From assembly GCA_045543455.1 (NCBI GenBank), contig JAZQMK010000036.1, positions 6,262 to 70,261 on the forward strand: a DNA stretch of 64,000 nucleotides, given 5' to 3'. Each line of letters opens with the position of its first letter. Positions within the stretch are counted from its first letter, which is position 1. The position numbers and the translations under genes are program-made. Below are positions 9,146 through 16,715 of this stretch, in pieces. The notes under the pieces were generated by a model, which was not told the DNA's origin, ran no database searches, and saw only the letters and a program-made list of their open reading frames with translations. The DNA is from SIG291 sp045543455 (GTDB lineage: Bacteria; Bacillota; Clostridia; Lachnospirales; Lachnospiraceae).

Positions 9146-9209
9146 GAATTTGTTATACGAGTAGGAGGCTAACTATATGAAGTCAAGTACTAAACAGGAG
9201 GAATTTAAG

Positions 9210-10517
9210 ATGAACAAAAAAACAAACAAAAAAGCAGTATTAGTTGGAATTGGCATAGCCATATGCTATGTAATTATGTACATAATTACAATCTTAAAAG
9301 AGAATGCAATAGTAAAGCTTAATTATTATGATTTTATGTCAATTACAAAAATATGTGTTGGTACTTTTTTGGTGACTATTATTGTAGTATTAATACCTTT
9401 TGAAGATATAGGATATATATGGAAAAATGATTTGCTGTATAAGCATATTAACGTAAAAATATCGGATGTAAAAAAACATCAATTAATAAATGCAGTTATT
9501 TTATACCTAGTCGTTGCTTTATTTGGGATTTGGTATAAATCTCAATTTTTTTATAGCTTTTTTAAGATGTCATTAAGATACTCATTTATTATAACATTGA
9601 TTGTTTTATATGTGCTTATTCATTCATTTGAATTGTTAAAAAAGAATCTATCGCTTGTTGTGTTTGATTTGACTTTAATTGCTGCAAATGGTTTAGTGTT
9701 ATTTTTATATACCAGAGAGTTTTATGTGGCATTTATAGTTACTCTAGCATTAAATATTTCATGGTGTATATATATGCTTAATACAGAAAGAAAGTACAAG
9801 CTTTTTATGATATTTAGTAGTATAGTGACTAATCTTTTTCTTTTGTTAAGTGCAATTCCTATAACAGGGAGAGAAAAAAAGTTATATGCTTGGTTTAATC
9901 CGGAGAAAAGTGCTTTTGGATTTGAACATCAGGTATTAAGAGAACATTCATTACTTCTTGCTAAGGATGCTGGTTTTCGTATGGTGTACAGACATCCGTT
10001 TTCTGCTATATACAGTTATCTTGGTGTGTTGTCGCTGATTATTTTTATTCTGGCGTTTATTGTGATGGGAGCGTTGGTTATACATAGCAGAAAGCTAGTG
10101 TCAAAGAAGAGATACCAGATGATGCTTGGTATATTTACAATTTTTGCAACGTTGTTTGTATATACCTTCTTTGCAGACCTGGGATTTGTACCAACGACTT
10201 CTATATCATTGATAATACCATTTATACAGATAGTTGGTGTTGGAATTATGCTTAGAATCTTTTTCAAGAGAGAAGTGTCTCAAAAGATTGTTAGTATGCA
10301 AGAATTTTATGAAAAGTTAGAAATGGAATCGGATGATGATTTCGAAGACTTATTAGAGAAGCGTATTTGCAGCCAGAAGAGTCAGCGCCTTAAAATTAAT
10401 AGAGATAAGATTGCAGAAGGGTTAAGTGAGGAAGAAAAAGAAAAGAAATGCGAGGATGGTCCTAAGGTAGAAGGAAAATTTATGAGAAGATTGCGTGAAC
10501 GTAATAAATTACAATAA
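9210..10517 (+). CDS. Divergent SEDS (FtsW/RodA/SpoVE-like) membrane protein, paralogue 1
   Basis: A 435-residue protein with about ten hydrophobic segments and a charged cytosolic tail of about 80 residues. Before the C-terminal three segments, AWFNPEKSAFGFEHQVL resembles the FLNPE-D-P-G-YQ stretch of SEDS polymerases, and DLGFVPTTSISLIIPF resembles their GLLPVTGIPLPF signature. The glycine-rich part of the family loop is not obvious, so polymerase activity is doubtful. An in-frame ATG at 9177 also has an AGGAGG site; 9210 is preferred because the next residues match the membrane start (AGGAGG at 9196, 8-base spacing). It is followed closely by the LRR paralogue and a second SEDS-like gene. 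A role in envelope assembly or shape is inferred. Confidence 0.65.
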   Translation: MNKKTNKKAVLVGIGIAICYVIMYIITILKENAIVKLNYYDFMSITKICVGTFLVTIIVVLIPFEDIGYIWKNDLLYKHINVKISDVKKHQLINAVILYLVVALFGIWYKSQFFYSFFKMSLRYSFIITLIVLYVLIHSFELLKKNLSLVVFDLTLIAANGLVLFLYTREFYVAFIVTLALNISWCIYMLNTERKYKLFMIFSSIVTNLFLLLSAIPITGREKKLYAWFNPEKSAFGFEHQVLREHSLLLAKDAGFRMVYRHPFSAIYSYLGVLSLIIFILAFIVMGALVIHSRKLVSKKRYQMMLGIFTIFATLFVYTFFADLGFVPTTSISLIIPFIQIVGVGIMLRIFFKREVSQKIVSMQEFYEKLEMESDDDFEDLLEKRICSQKSQRLKINRDKIAEGLSEEEKEKKCEDGPKVEGKFMRRLRERNKLQ

Positions 10518-10540
10518 TGGATAAGAATAGGAGACTAACT

Positions 10541-11371
10541 ATGGAAGTAAAAGAATATGTTAAAAAAATGAGAGAGACTTTGAAGAAAGTTGGTGTTATG
10601 TCGGGTTTAAATTTTGATTACTTAATTGTATCAGAAGATCCTGATTGCGATGCTGATTATGGTGTGGACTATAAGGGCAATCTTAGAATAGACGGCTATT
10701 CTACATTTTTACCATTGGCTGATTTAGAGCATATCAGATATAGAGGGATGAAAGATGTGGGCTCAGATTATGATTGTTATATATCATTTGTATTTAAGAA
10801 TGATATAACTCTATATGCCTATTTTTTAGGCTTACATCCGGGAGAGAATTATGGCTTGATATACAAAGGGAAAAGAATATCTACTGTGGCTTCAAAAGGG
10901 GTTGTTATGGCGACTAGTTGTGGCTGGGACGGTAAAGATGAGTTTGTTATTACTAAAGATGGAACTTTAACTGCGTATCTTGGGCAGAAAAAGAATATAG
11001 TGATACCAGATGGTGTGGTTAGTATTGGTAAATCTGCTTTCGAGGGTGATATGGTGGTTGAAACAGTAGTGTTGTCTCCAACTGTAAAATATATTGAAGA
11101 GAGAGCTTTTTTAGGTACATTTAAGCTTAAGAGTATTGATTTGAAAAATGTTGAAGTAATAGAAGATAATGCATTTAGAGCAAGCAGACTATCTAATATA
11201 ACTTTGCCTGAAACACTTAAGGAATTAGGCGAAGAAGTGTTTTATTATTCAGGTATATTAGGTGCAGAGTGCATTGATAATAAGTCAGGGATAGAGATTA
11301 CAAGTGCGATATGTAATAATAAAATTTTCGAGGGGTATTATAATTGGATAGATGAGTCATCTATGTTATAA
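10541..11371 (+). CDS. Cytosolic leucine-rich-repeat (BspA/LRR_5-like) protein, paralogue 2
   Basis: This 276-residue protein is collinear with the one at 6651. It has the same N-terminal Asp-rich domain (SEDPDCDADYG, HIRYRG) and LRR_5 repeats at about 145-240 (IVIPDGVVSIGKSAF, VVLSPTVKYIEERAF, ITLPETLKELGEEVF), plus a short extra C-terminus. It lacks a signal peptide and membrane segments. It lies 23 bases after the first SEDS-like gene and 32 bases before the second, implying one operon. AGGAG seven bases before 10541, and alignment with the paralogue, select this start over 10517. Confidence 0.8.
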   Translation: MEVKEYVKKMRETLKKVGVMSGLNFDYLIVSEDPDCDADYGVDYKGNLRIDGYSTFLPLADLEHIRYRGMKDVGSDYDCYISFVFKNDITLYAYFLGLHPGENYGLIYKGKRISTVASKGVVMATSCGWDGKDEFVITKDGTLTAYLGQKKNIVIPDGVVSIGKSAFEGDMVVETVVLSPTVKYIEERAFLGTFKLKSIDLKNVEVIEDNAFRASRLSNITLPETLKELGEEVFYYSGILGAECIDNKSGIEITSAICNNKIFEGYYNWIDESSML

Positions 11372-11372
11372 T
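11344..11372 (+). promoter_or_regulatory. Possible internal promoter
   Basis: TTGGAT (11344-11349) and TATAAT (11367-11372) are 17 bases apart at the end of the LRR gene, just before the second SEDS-like gene. Chance is possible in AT-rich coding DNA. Confidence 0.35.
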
Positions 11373-11403
11373 ATAACTAAATCTTAAAAGGAAGTGTGAA
11401 ATT

Positions 11404-12651
11404 ATGGAGAATAACAAAAAAGTAGAAAAGGTAATACTATGTGGAGCAATAGTCTTAGCGTATTTGATTTTATCGACAGTTACTTTGTTTTATCAGTCTA
11501 AGATGGGTGTTCATATCAGTATTAGTTATATTTTGGAAAATCGTTTTGAAGCAATTTTAATGATGTTAATCTTGATGATTATTCCATATGAAAAAATATA
11601 TTCGCTTATAAAGTCGTTAGAAGATTCTAAAACAATTGCTATTGTGAGCATAGCGATATATTGTGTGTGTGCATTTCTTGCTATAAAATTTAGCGCTGAT
11701 TTATTTGAGTGGGAAAGTAAGGTGGCTCAGATAACTGCGTTGCTTATTACTATGGTGGCCATATGGGTATTAACGAAAAGTTTTTATCTTTTAAAGAATG
11801 ATATAGCGTTATTTATTGTGGATATAGCTTTGATTATAGCAAATTCATTGGTGGTTTACGAGATTACTGGGGACTATTACAGCTGTATTATTACTATGGT
11901 TGGCTTACTTATTGGTTGGAATATATGTAATTTTGTATCGGGTAGAAAATATAAAATTTTAAGCTTACTGGCTTCTATAGTATGCGGTGTAGTGACATAT
12001 TATAATGTATTCTATATTGGAAAACATAGCTTTTTAAAGCAACATACATTAAGTTTAGATAATATTCCAGTAATTGAACAATATAATCATCCATTTATAG
12101 CTGCTTATAATTACTTGGGTGTGGTGCCATTTTTATTGATGATAGTAGCTTTCATAGTTGCAACAGTTGCTGTTATTAGAAGTTATAAAGTACTTGCTAA
12201 AAGTAGATTTATTGTGATGGTATTTATATATTGTTTATTCGCAACATTGTATGTATACATATTATTAGCTGATTTGGGATTCTTGCCAACAGCTAGATAT
12301 CTGTTTCTTGTAGATTCTAAATTATACATTCCTGTAATCGGAATTATGATTAGATTATTTATAACTAAATCGGCTGTAAGCTTTGTGTATGAGATGGAAG
12401 ATGATGATCTTGATGATGAAGTTCTTGATAAACTTATAAGTGATACATATAGTTTAAGAAAGTCAGATATTTATATTATGCATTATTTTGAAGAACGTTT
12501 AAAATTACTTGAAAAGAATATTGATAATATACTAGATAAGCTTGGGGAAGAAAAAATTACGAAGTGTGATGATGAGAGCGATGAATTAATGAATATAGAT
12601 GAATTATATAAGCAGATTAAAGCACTTTATAAGAATAAAAAAGATGAATAG
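11404..12651 (+). CDS. Degenerate SEDS-like membrane protein, paralogue 2
   Basis: A 415-residue protein with about ten hydrophobic segments and a charged, probably coiled C-terminal tail (about 325-415). It parallels the protein at 9210: HPFIAAYNYLGVVPF matches HPFSAIYSYLGVLSL and LADLGFLPTARY matches FADLGFVPTTS. The NPE segment of the first paralogue is missing, so it is further from classical FtsW/RodA proteins. It may be a non-catalytic partner. GGAAGTG lies 10 bases before the ATG. The phosphatase gene follows 13 bases later. Confidence 0.6.
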   Translation: MENNKKVEKVILCGAIVLAYLILSTVTLFYQSKMGVHISISYILENRFEAILMMLILMIIPYEKIYSLIKSLEDSKTIAIVSIAIYCVCAFLAIKFSADLFEWESKVAQITALLITMVAIWVLTKSFYLLKNDIALFIVDIALIIANSLVVYEITGDYYSCIITMVGLLIGWNICNFVSGRKYKILSLLASIVCGVVTYYNVFYIGKHSFLKQHTLSLDNIPVIEQYNHPFIAAYNYLGVVPFLLMIVAFIVATVAVIRSYKVLAKSRFIVMVFIYCLFATLYVYILLADLGFLPTARYLFLVDSKLYIPVIGIMIRLFITKSAVSFVYEMEDDDLDDEVLDKLISDTYSLRKSDIYIMHYFEERLKLLEKNIDNILDKLGEEKITKCDDESDELMNIDELYKQIKALYKNKKDE

Positions 12652-12664
12652 GAAGTGGTTTTGA

Positions 12665-13384
12665 TTGTATTACATAGTAAGTGACTTACATGGTGATTTA
12701 ATAGGTTTTAAGAAACTATTGGATAAGTTATCATTTAACAAGAATAAAGATAAAATGCTTATATTAGGTGATGTTCTAGACAGAGGACCTGATGGTGTTG
12801 AACTGTTGTATTATATAAAAGAGCTGTGTGAATATGGCTGTGCTGAGTTGCTGTTGGGAAATCACGAGCTGTTTTGTATTATGTACCTTGAAGGAAAACT
12901 TAATGCTGCAAAATGGTCAGCATTTGGGGGAGATGAAACTCTAAATGCTTTGAAAGAAATGACGGCTGCAGAGCAGGAAAACCTTAAAAATTACTTAAAG
13001 AGTCTACCACTGTATATGGAAATTAAATCATTTTTTATTGGTCCTAATGTAACTTGCACTCATTCTGGAATACACGGAGATTATCTTATTAGAGATAGAG
13101 AAGGTTTTATTGATGTGAAATCTTCCATTGAAGAGGCCTATAGCAAAGCACCTTATGAATTGATGTGTGGTACGGACATACATTATTTGTCACGTTCGGA
13201 TTTAAATGCATTAGATAGTTACTTAATAGTGGGACATGTTCCTTGTAACAGATTGAATGATGATGAAAATGATAACAGTATATTTAGAACAAAGTACTAC
13301 ATGGATATAGATGCCGGAAATGGTTTCGAAGGTGGAAAAATTGCCTGCTATGTTGTTGAAACAGATGAAGAAATCTATATATAA
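12665..13384 (+). CDS. PPP-family metallophosphoesterase (Ser/Thr phosphatase or ApaH-like)
   Basis: This 239-residue protein carries the PPP metal-binding motifs in order: SDLHGD (residues 6-11), LGDVLDRGPDG (about 36-46), LLGNHE (about 66-71), CTHSG (about 136) and VGHVP (about 193). Family members remove phosphate from Ser/Thr/Tyr proteins or cleave diadenosine tetraphosphate; the substrate here cannot be told. The start is TTG, fixed by AGGAAG 9 bases upstream and by the second residue lying at the first beta strand. It lies in the run with the SEDS-like genes and 11 bases before the DnaA-domain-IV-like protein, so it may regulate this locus by dephosphorylation (inferred). Confidence 0.85.
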   Translation: MYYIVSDLHGDLIGFKKLLDKLSFNKNKDKMLILGDVLDRGPDGVELLYYIKELCEYGCAELLLGNHELFCIMYLEGKLNAAKWSAFGGDETLNALKEMTAAEQENLKNYLKSLPLYMEIKSFFIGPNVTCTHSGIHGDYLIRDREGFIDVKSSIEEAYSKAPYELMCGTDIHYLSRSDLNALDSYLIVGHVPCNRLNDDENDNSIFRTKYYMDIDAGNGFEGGKIACYVVETDEEIYI

Positions 13385-13395
13385 GGAGGGACAAA

Positions 13396-14103
13396 ATGGA
13401 AGAAAAAATTATATCAATTGTATGTTCTTATTATAAAATCTCACTAGAAGATATTATCTCTAAAAAGAGAGATGCTTTGACATCTCGTGCTAGAAAGGTC
13501 TTGTATTATTGTTTAAATCAATTTGCTAACTTATCATCCGGTGAGATTGCTAAACTGGTAAAGAGAGATATTGCAACCATTAGTTACGGAATAACTTATG
13601 TTGTTGAAAACGCAAAAGAAGATGGTATCTTGCAAGATGAGATTAATGATTTAGAAAAAGATATAGTAAGTGAAGTCGTAAAGTTTTATCTTATGGATAT
13701 AGAAGAGAGAGAAAATAACAAATATAACTACACATCTTGTGTAATGGAAGGAACTAAAAATATGAATAAGCAGACGGTAAAAGTCGTAATTAAGGATGAT
13801 TTGTTTGAACAAATTGGTATAAAGGTTGAGAAGTGTTCAGCGTATATAGATGACAAATTTGTAAATATTAACGGAGCACTTGTTTTAGAGAAAAAATGGG
13901 ATAATTTTTATTATCTTATTGTAAAGGCAAATTTATATGATGAAGACAACGATATTCGTCAGATTGATTATGACCATGAGAAAAAAACATTTGCAAAGAT
14001 AGGATATGAAACATTTTCAATTAATTGTTTCAAAGATAAGCTTGATAAAGTTAAATGTATTGAAGTATATCCAAAGCTTATAAAGGTAACTGAACAAATA
14101 TAG
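13396..14103 (+). CDS. Protein with DnaA-domain-IV-like HTH
   Basis: This 235-residue protein starts with about 85 residues laid out like the DNA-binding domain IV of DnaA: VCSYYKISLEDIISKKR, then TSRARKVLYYCLNQFANLSSGEI, then KRDIATISYGI in place of the GRDHSTVLYA signature. No AAA+ domain is present, so it is not an initiator. Stand-alone domains of this type occur in mobile-element and regulatory proteins. The C-terminal 120 residues are a beta-rich domain I do not recognise. AAGGAGG lies 6 bases before ATG. It is placed between the phosphatase and a small conserved protein. Confidence 0.65.
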   Translation: MEEKIISIVCSYYKISLEDIISKKRDALTSRARKVLYYCLNQFANLSSGEIAKLVKRDIATISYGITYVVENAKEDGILQDEINDLEKDIVSEVVKFYLMDIEERENNKYNYTSCVMEGTKNMNKQTVKVVIKDDLFEQIGIKVEKCSAYIDDKFVNINGALVLEKKWDNFYYLIVKANLYDEDNDIRQIDYDHEKKTFAKIGYETFSINCFKDKLDKVKCIEVYPKLIKVTEQI

Positions 14104-14130
14104 AATTTTATTAGGCAGGAGGTAATAGCT

Positions 14131-14346
14131 ATGTTAGGAAATCCAAAATTCAAACGTGGTGATATGGTTAAATTTGAAGTGAATGATACTAATTATGAAG
14201 GCAGTATCTACATAATAGACGCATATGGCACCTTCGAATACAGAACGGACGTGTCTTATGATATCATGGTAGAAAAAGGTCCTAGAGGAGAAAGAACTCT
14301 GTTCAAGCATATTCCTGAAGTGCATGTAAAAGCAATAGATGAGTGA
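14131..14346 (+). CDS. Small conserved hypothetical protein
   Basis: A 71-residue beta-rich protein (KFKRGDMVKFEV, SIYIIDAYGTFE, VSYDIMVE) looking like a small SH3-like barrel. A strong GGAGG lies before the start. I cannot assign a function. It is the last gene of the run from 12665, 60 bases before tatD. Confidence 0.6.
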   Translation: MLGNPKFKRGDMVKFEVNDTNYEGSIYIIDAYGTFEYRTDVSYDIMVEKGPRGERTLFKHIPEVHVKAIDE

Positions 14347-14406
14347 TTTCATTTTCACCCTCAAATACGGTATATTTTATATCTTCACCTTGGAGGAGGT
14401 CATCAC

Positions 14407-15207
14407 ATGAATCCAACAAAACTAACAGACACCCATACCCATTATGCCCACAGACGTTTTGATTGTGGACGTGATGAAATACTTAATACTTTAATCGATA
14501 ACGATATAGAGGCAGTTGTTGAGGCTGCAATTGATTTTGCGAGCAATCAAAAGATGAAAAAGTTATGCGAAAAATATTCTCATGTATATATGGCAGTGGG
14601 ATGTCATCCTAACTGCATAGAAGAAATGGATGATGATAAATATCAGCAAATTGTTGAATTGACAAAGTATGATAAAGTAATCGCCATTGGGGAAATAGGG
14701 TTGGATTATGGGAGAAATAAGAGCAAAGAACAGGTACGAATACAAAAGGAATGGTTTAGAAAGTTTGTTGAATTGGCAATTGAAAAACATAAACCTTTAG
14801 TAATTCATTGTAGAGAGGCTTATGATGATACAATTGACATTTTGCAGGAATATAAGCTTATGGAGTGTCCGGGAGTAGTACATTGTTTTAGTGGAGATAT
14901 AGAACAGGCAATAAGGCTGATAGATATGGGATTTTATATAGGTGTAAATGGCATGTTTACAAATATGGATGTTGATTCTGATGTATGCAAAGCCCTAAAA
15001 TCGGTTCCAATAGAGAGAATAGTATTTGAAACGGATTCGCCGTATCTGATTCCTGCTGGTGTAAAAGGGAAGAGAAATACATCTGCAAATCTTTCAATTG
15101 TAGTGGAAAAATTTGCTGACTTACGTGGTGAATCTACAGATTATATTAGACAGGTAGTGCGGAGCAATGTTAATACTTTATATACGTCAATATCAAGTAT
15201 TCTATGA
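14407..15207 (+). CDS. tatD: TatD-family metal-dependent hydrolase (putative DNase)
   Basis: This 266-residue TIM-barrel protein has all the TatD metal ligands: TDTHTHY at the start, GEIGLDY (Glu near 97), VIHCRE (His near 136), VVHCFSG (His near 159) and ETDSPYL (Asp near 209). Family members act as 3'-5' exonucleases or deoxyribonucleases on single strands, sometimes on D-aminoacyl or other substrates. Length is normal. GGAGGAGG sits before the ATG. A decayed C-terminal piece of a second tatD lies at 20363-20555, so this copy may have replaced or been displaced from the ancestral one. Confidence 0.9.
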   Translation: MNPTKLTDTHTHYAHRRFDCGRDEILNTLIDNDIEAVVEAAIDFASNQKMKKLCEKYSHVYMAVGCHPNCIEEMDDDKYQQIVELTKYDKVIAIGEIGLDYGRNKSKEQVRIQKEWFRKFVELAIEKHKPLVIHCREAYDDTIDILQEYKLMECPGVVHCFSGDIEQAIRLIDMGFYIGVNGMFTNMDVDSDVCKALKSVPIERIVFETDSPYLIPAGVKGKRNTSANLSIVVEKFADLRGESTDYIRQVVRSNVNTLYTSISSIL

Positions 15208-15250
15208 TATAATAGCAATATGCAATTACACATGATGGCGAGGTGATTTG

Positions 15251-15997
15251 ATGGCAATATGTAAAGAAACAATAACAATTAAATCTAAATATCTCAATCG
15301 CGAAATATCTGTAGGCATAATTATCCCTAACCAGATAGATAAATTTTTGCTCTTACTTCATGGGCATAGTGGTTCGTTTAAGCATTTAGATGACAATTTG
15401 CCCATTTCACAGTATGCCAATGATAATAATATGATAATTGTAACTCCAAATATGAATAACGGATATTATATAAGCAAACCGGGTTATCAGGTAAATGAGT
15501 TTTTGCTCTTAGAAACAATTCCCTTAATCTTAAATACATATGGTTTAAAAGAAGATTTACCAATGTATATTGCTGGGATATCTATGGGAGGATATGGCAG
15601 CTTGCTTATTGCCTCAACTTTTCCAGACAGATTTAAAAAGATTATTTCGGTTAGTGGGGCATTTATTGCTCATGATGTGGCAATTGGTAATCCTCAGGTT
15701 GTAGGAATGCCACATAGTAAAGAAACGTTGAAATATTTTGAGGATACATTTGCGCCATTTGATACGCTGGAAGATGATATACAGCGCAATCCTGTAGCTG
15801 CTATAATTGGTAGTGTCGGCATACCTAAACTGATTATGACCTGTGGGACTAAAGATGAATTGTATGAGAGAAATATTGATGCCATAAGAATGTTTGATAA
15901 ACATTGTGTGGCATATGATTGGTTGCCTATAGATGGAGGTGTCCATGATTATAAATGTTTTGATGAAGGTCTTAGATATGCATTTAAGAAGTTATAA
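15251..15997 (+). CDS. Alpha/beta-hydrolase esterase (EstA / tributyrin esterase-like)
   Basis: This 248-residue serine hydrolase has the nucleophile elbow GISMGGYGS (Ser near 119), TCGTKDELYE holding the likely acid (Asp near 200) and GGVHDY holding the His (near 231). The oxyanion region LLLHGHSGS fits the esterase D / acetylesterase group, which removes acyl groups from small esters or sugars. It is cytosolic by sequence. The ATG at 15251 is preferred over the TTG just before it; GAGGTG lies 5 bases upstream. A -10-like TATAAT at 15208 has no clear -35. Confidence 0.85.
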   Translation: MAICKETITIKSKYLNREISVGIIIPNQIDKFLLLLHGHSGSFKHLDDNLPISQYANDNNMIIVTPNMNNGYYISKPGYQVNEFLLLETIPLILNTYGLKEDLPMYIAGISMGGYGSLLIASTFPDRFKKIISVSGAFIAHDVAIGNPQVVGMPHSKETLKYFEDTFAPFDTLEDDIQRNPVAAIIGSVGIPKLIMTCGTKDELYERNIDAIRMFDKHCVAYDWLPIDGGVHDYKCFDEGLRYAFKKL

Positions 15998-16028
15998 TCA
16001 TCATAATGACTAGAAAGAAGGTGCAACA

Positions 16029-16587
16029 ATGACTAACAAACTAATACTCACTTCCTATGGTTTAACAACTGAGATTGGAAGAAGATTAATTGGTGAAGAG
16101 CTTAAAGCTTATGATTTATCAGATAAAAAAATATTTTTATTTCATGAACCCCATTGCGTGTGTAAAATTGGGATTTAAGTTGGAGAATATTATATTATCC
16201 GGTACTCAAAAAAGTAATCAGGATATATTAGAATGTGATATATGCTATTGCACAGAAGGGAATACTTTTGAAGTTTTATCGCTGATGAGAGAGCATGGTA
16301 TAGATACGCTAATCAAAGAAGGCTTTAAAAAAGGAAATAAGGTGTACATAGGCTGTAGTGCAGGAGCATCTATAGCAGGTGTTAGTATCGAGGAGATTAA
16401 AGCTTTTGACAGAAATTTTGTAAGAATGGATGATTTTACAGGCTTAGGCTTGTTTGATGGTATTATTATTCCCCACTATACAAAGGATGAGTTGAAAAAC
16501 TACATTTGCAATAATCCTGGTATAGAAGAAAAATATAAGATGATTCTTTCGGTGGCTAATGATAAAAGTTTAGTGATTGATGTTTAG
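16029..16587 (+). pseudogene. Broken peptidase E (S51 family)
   Basis: The first frame from 16029 (MTNKLILTSYGLTTEIGRR...) stops at 16178 after 49 residues. The matching continuation is in the next frame from about 16150: ACVKLGFKLENI, then CDICYCTEGNTFEVL, then the nucleophile motif GCSAGAS and DGIIIPHY, ending at 16587. These are S51 (aspartyl dipeptidase-like) features with the Ser intact. The junction FLFHEP / ACVKLGF seems to lack several residues as well as the frame, so a small deletion is likely. The gene ends early (VIDV). The 16090 ATG in the second frame has no ribosome site, so an active shortened enzyme is unlikely. Confidence 0.8.
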
Positions 16588-16611
16588 GCTAGAACCAGTT
16601 TCTAGCCTTTT
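16586..16611 (+). terminator. Rho-independent terminator
   Basis: GGCTAGAA (16587-16594) pairs with TTCTAGCC (16600-16607) and is followed by TTTT, directly at the end of the peptidase E remnant. Confidence 0.8.
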
Positions 16612-16614
16612 CCA

Positions 16615-16643
16615 TTGCCTTTTTGCCCTAAATATTATATAAT
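16615..16643 (+). promoter_or_regulatory. Sigma-A type promoter
   Basis: TTGCCT (16615-16620) and TATAAT (16638-16643) are 17 bases apart and 72 bases before the start codon of the secreted repeat protein. Confidence 0.6.
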
Positions 16644-16715
16644 ATAAACATATTATATGCGTGAAAATAATGGCTTGGATGCCACGAAAAGTACTTTAAG
16701 AAACGGAGGAATTTT

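Noticed and set aside
16090..16587. 165-codon frame as a separate gene
   Set aside because: Its first 20 codons are out-of-frame sequence of the peptidase E start and it has no ribosome site; the whole is better read as one broken gene.
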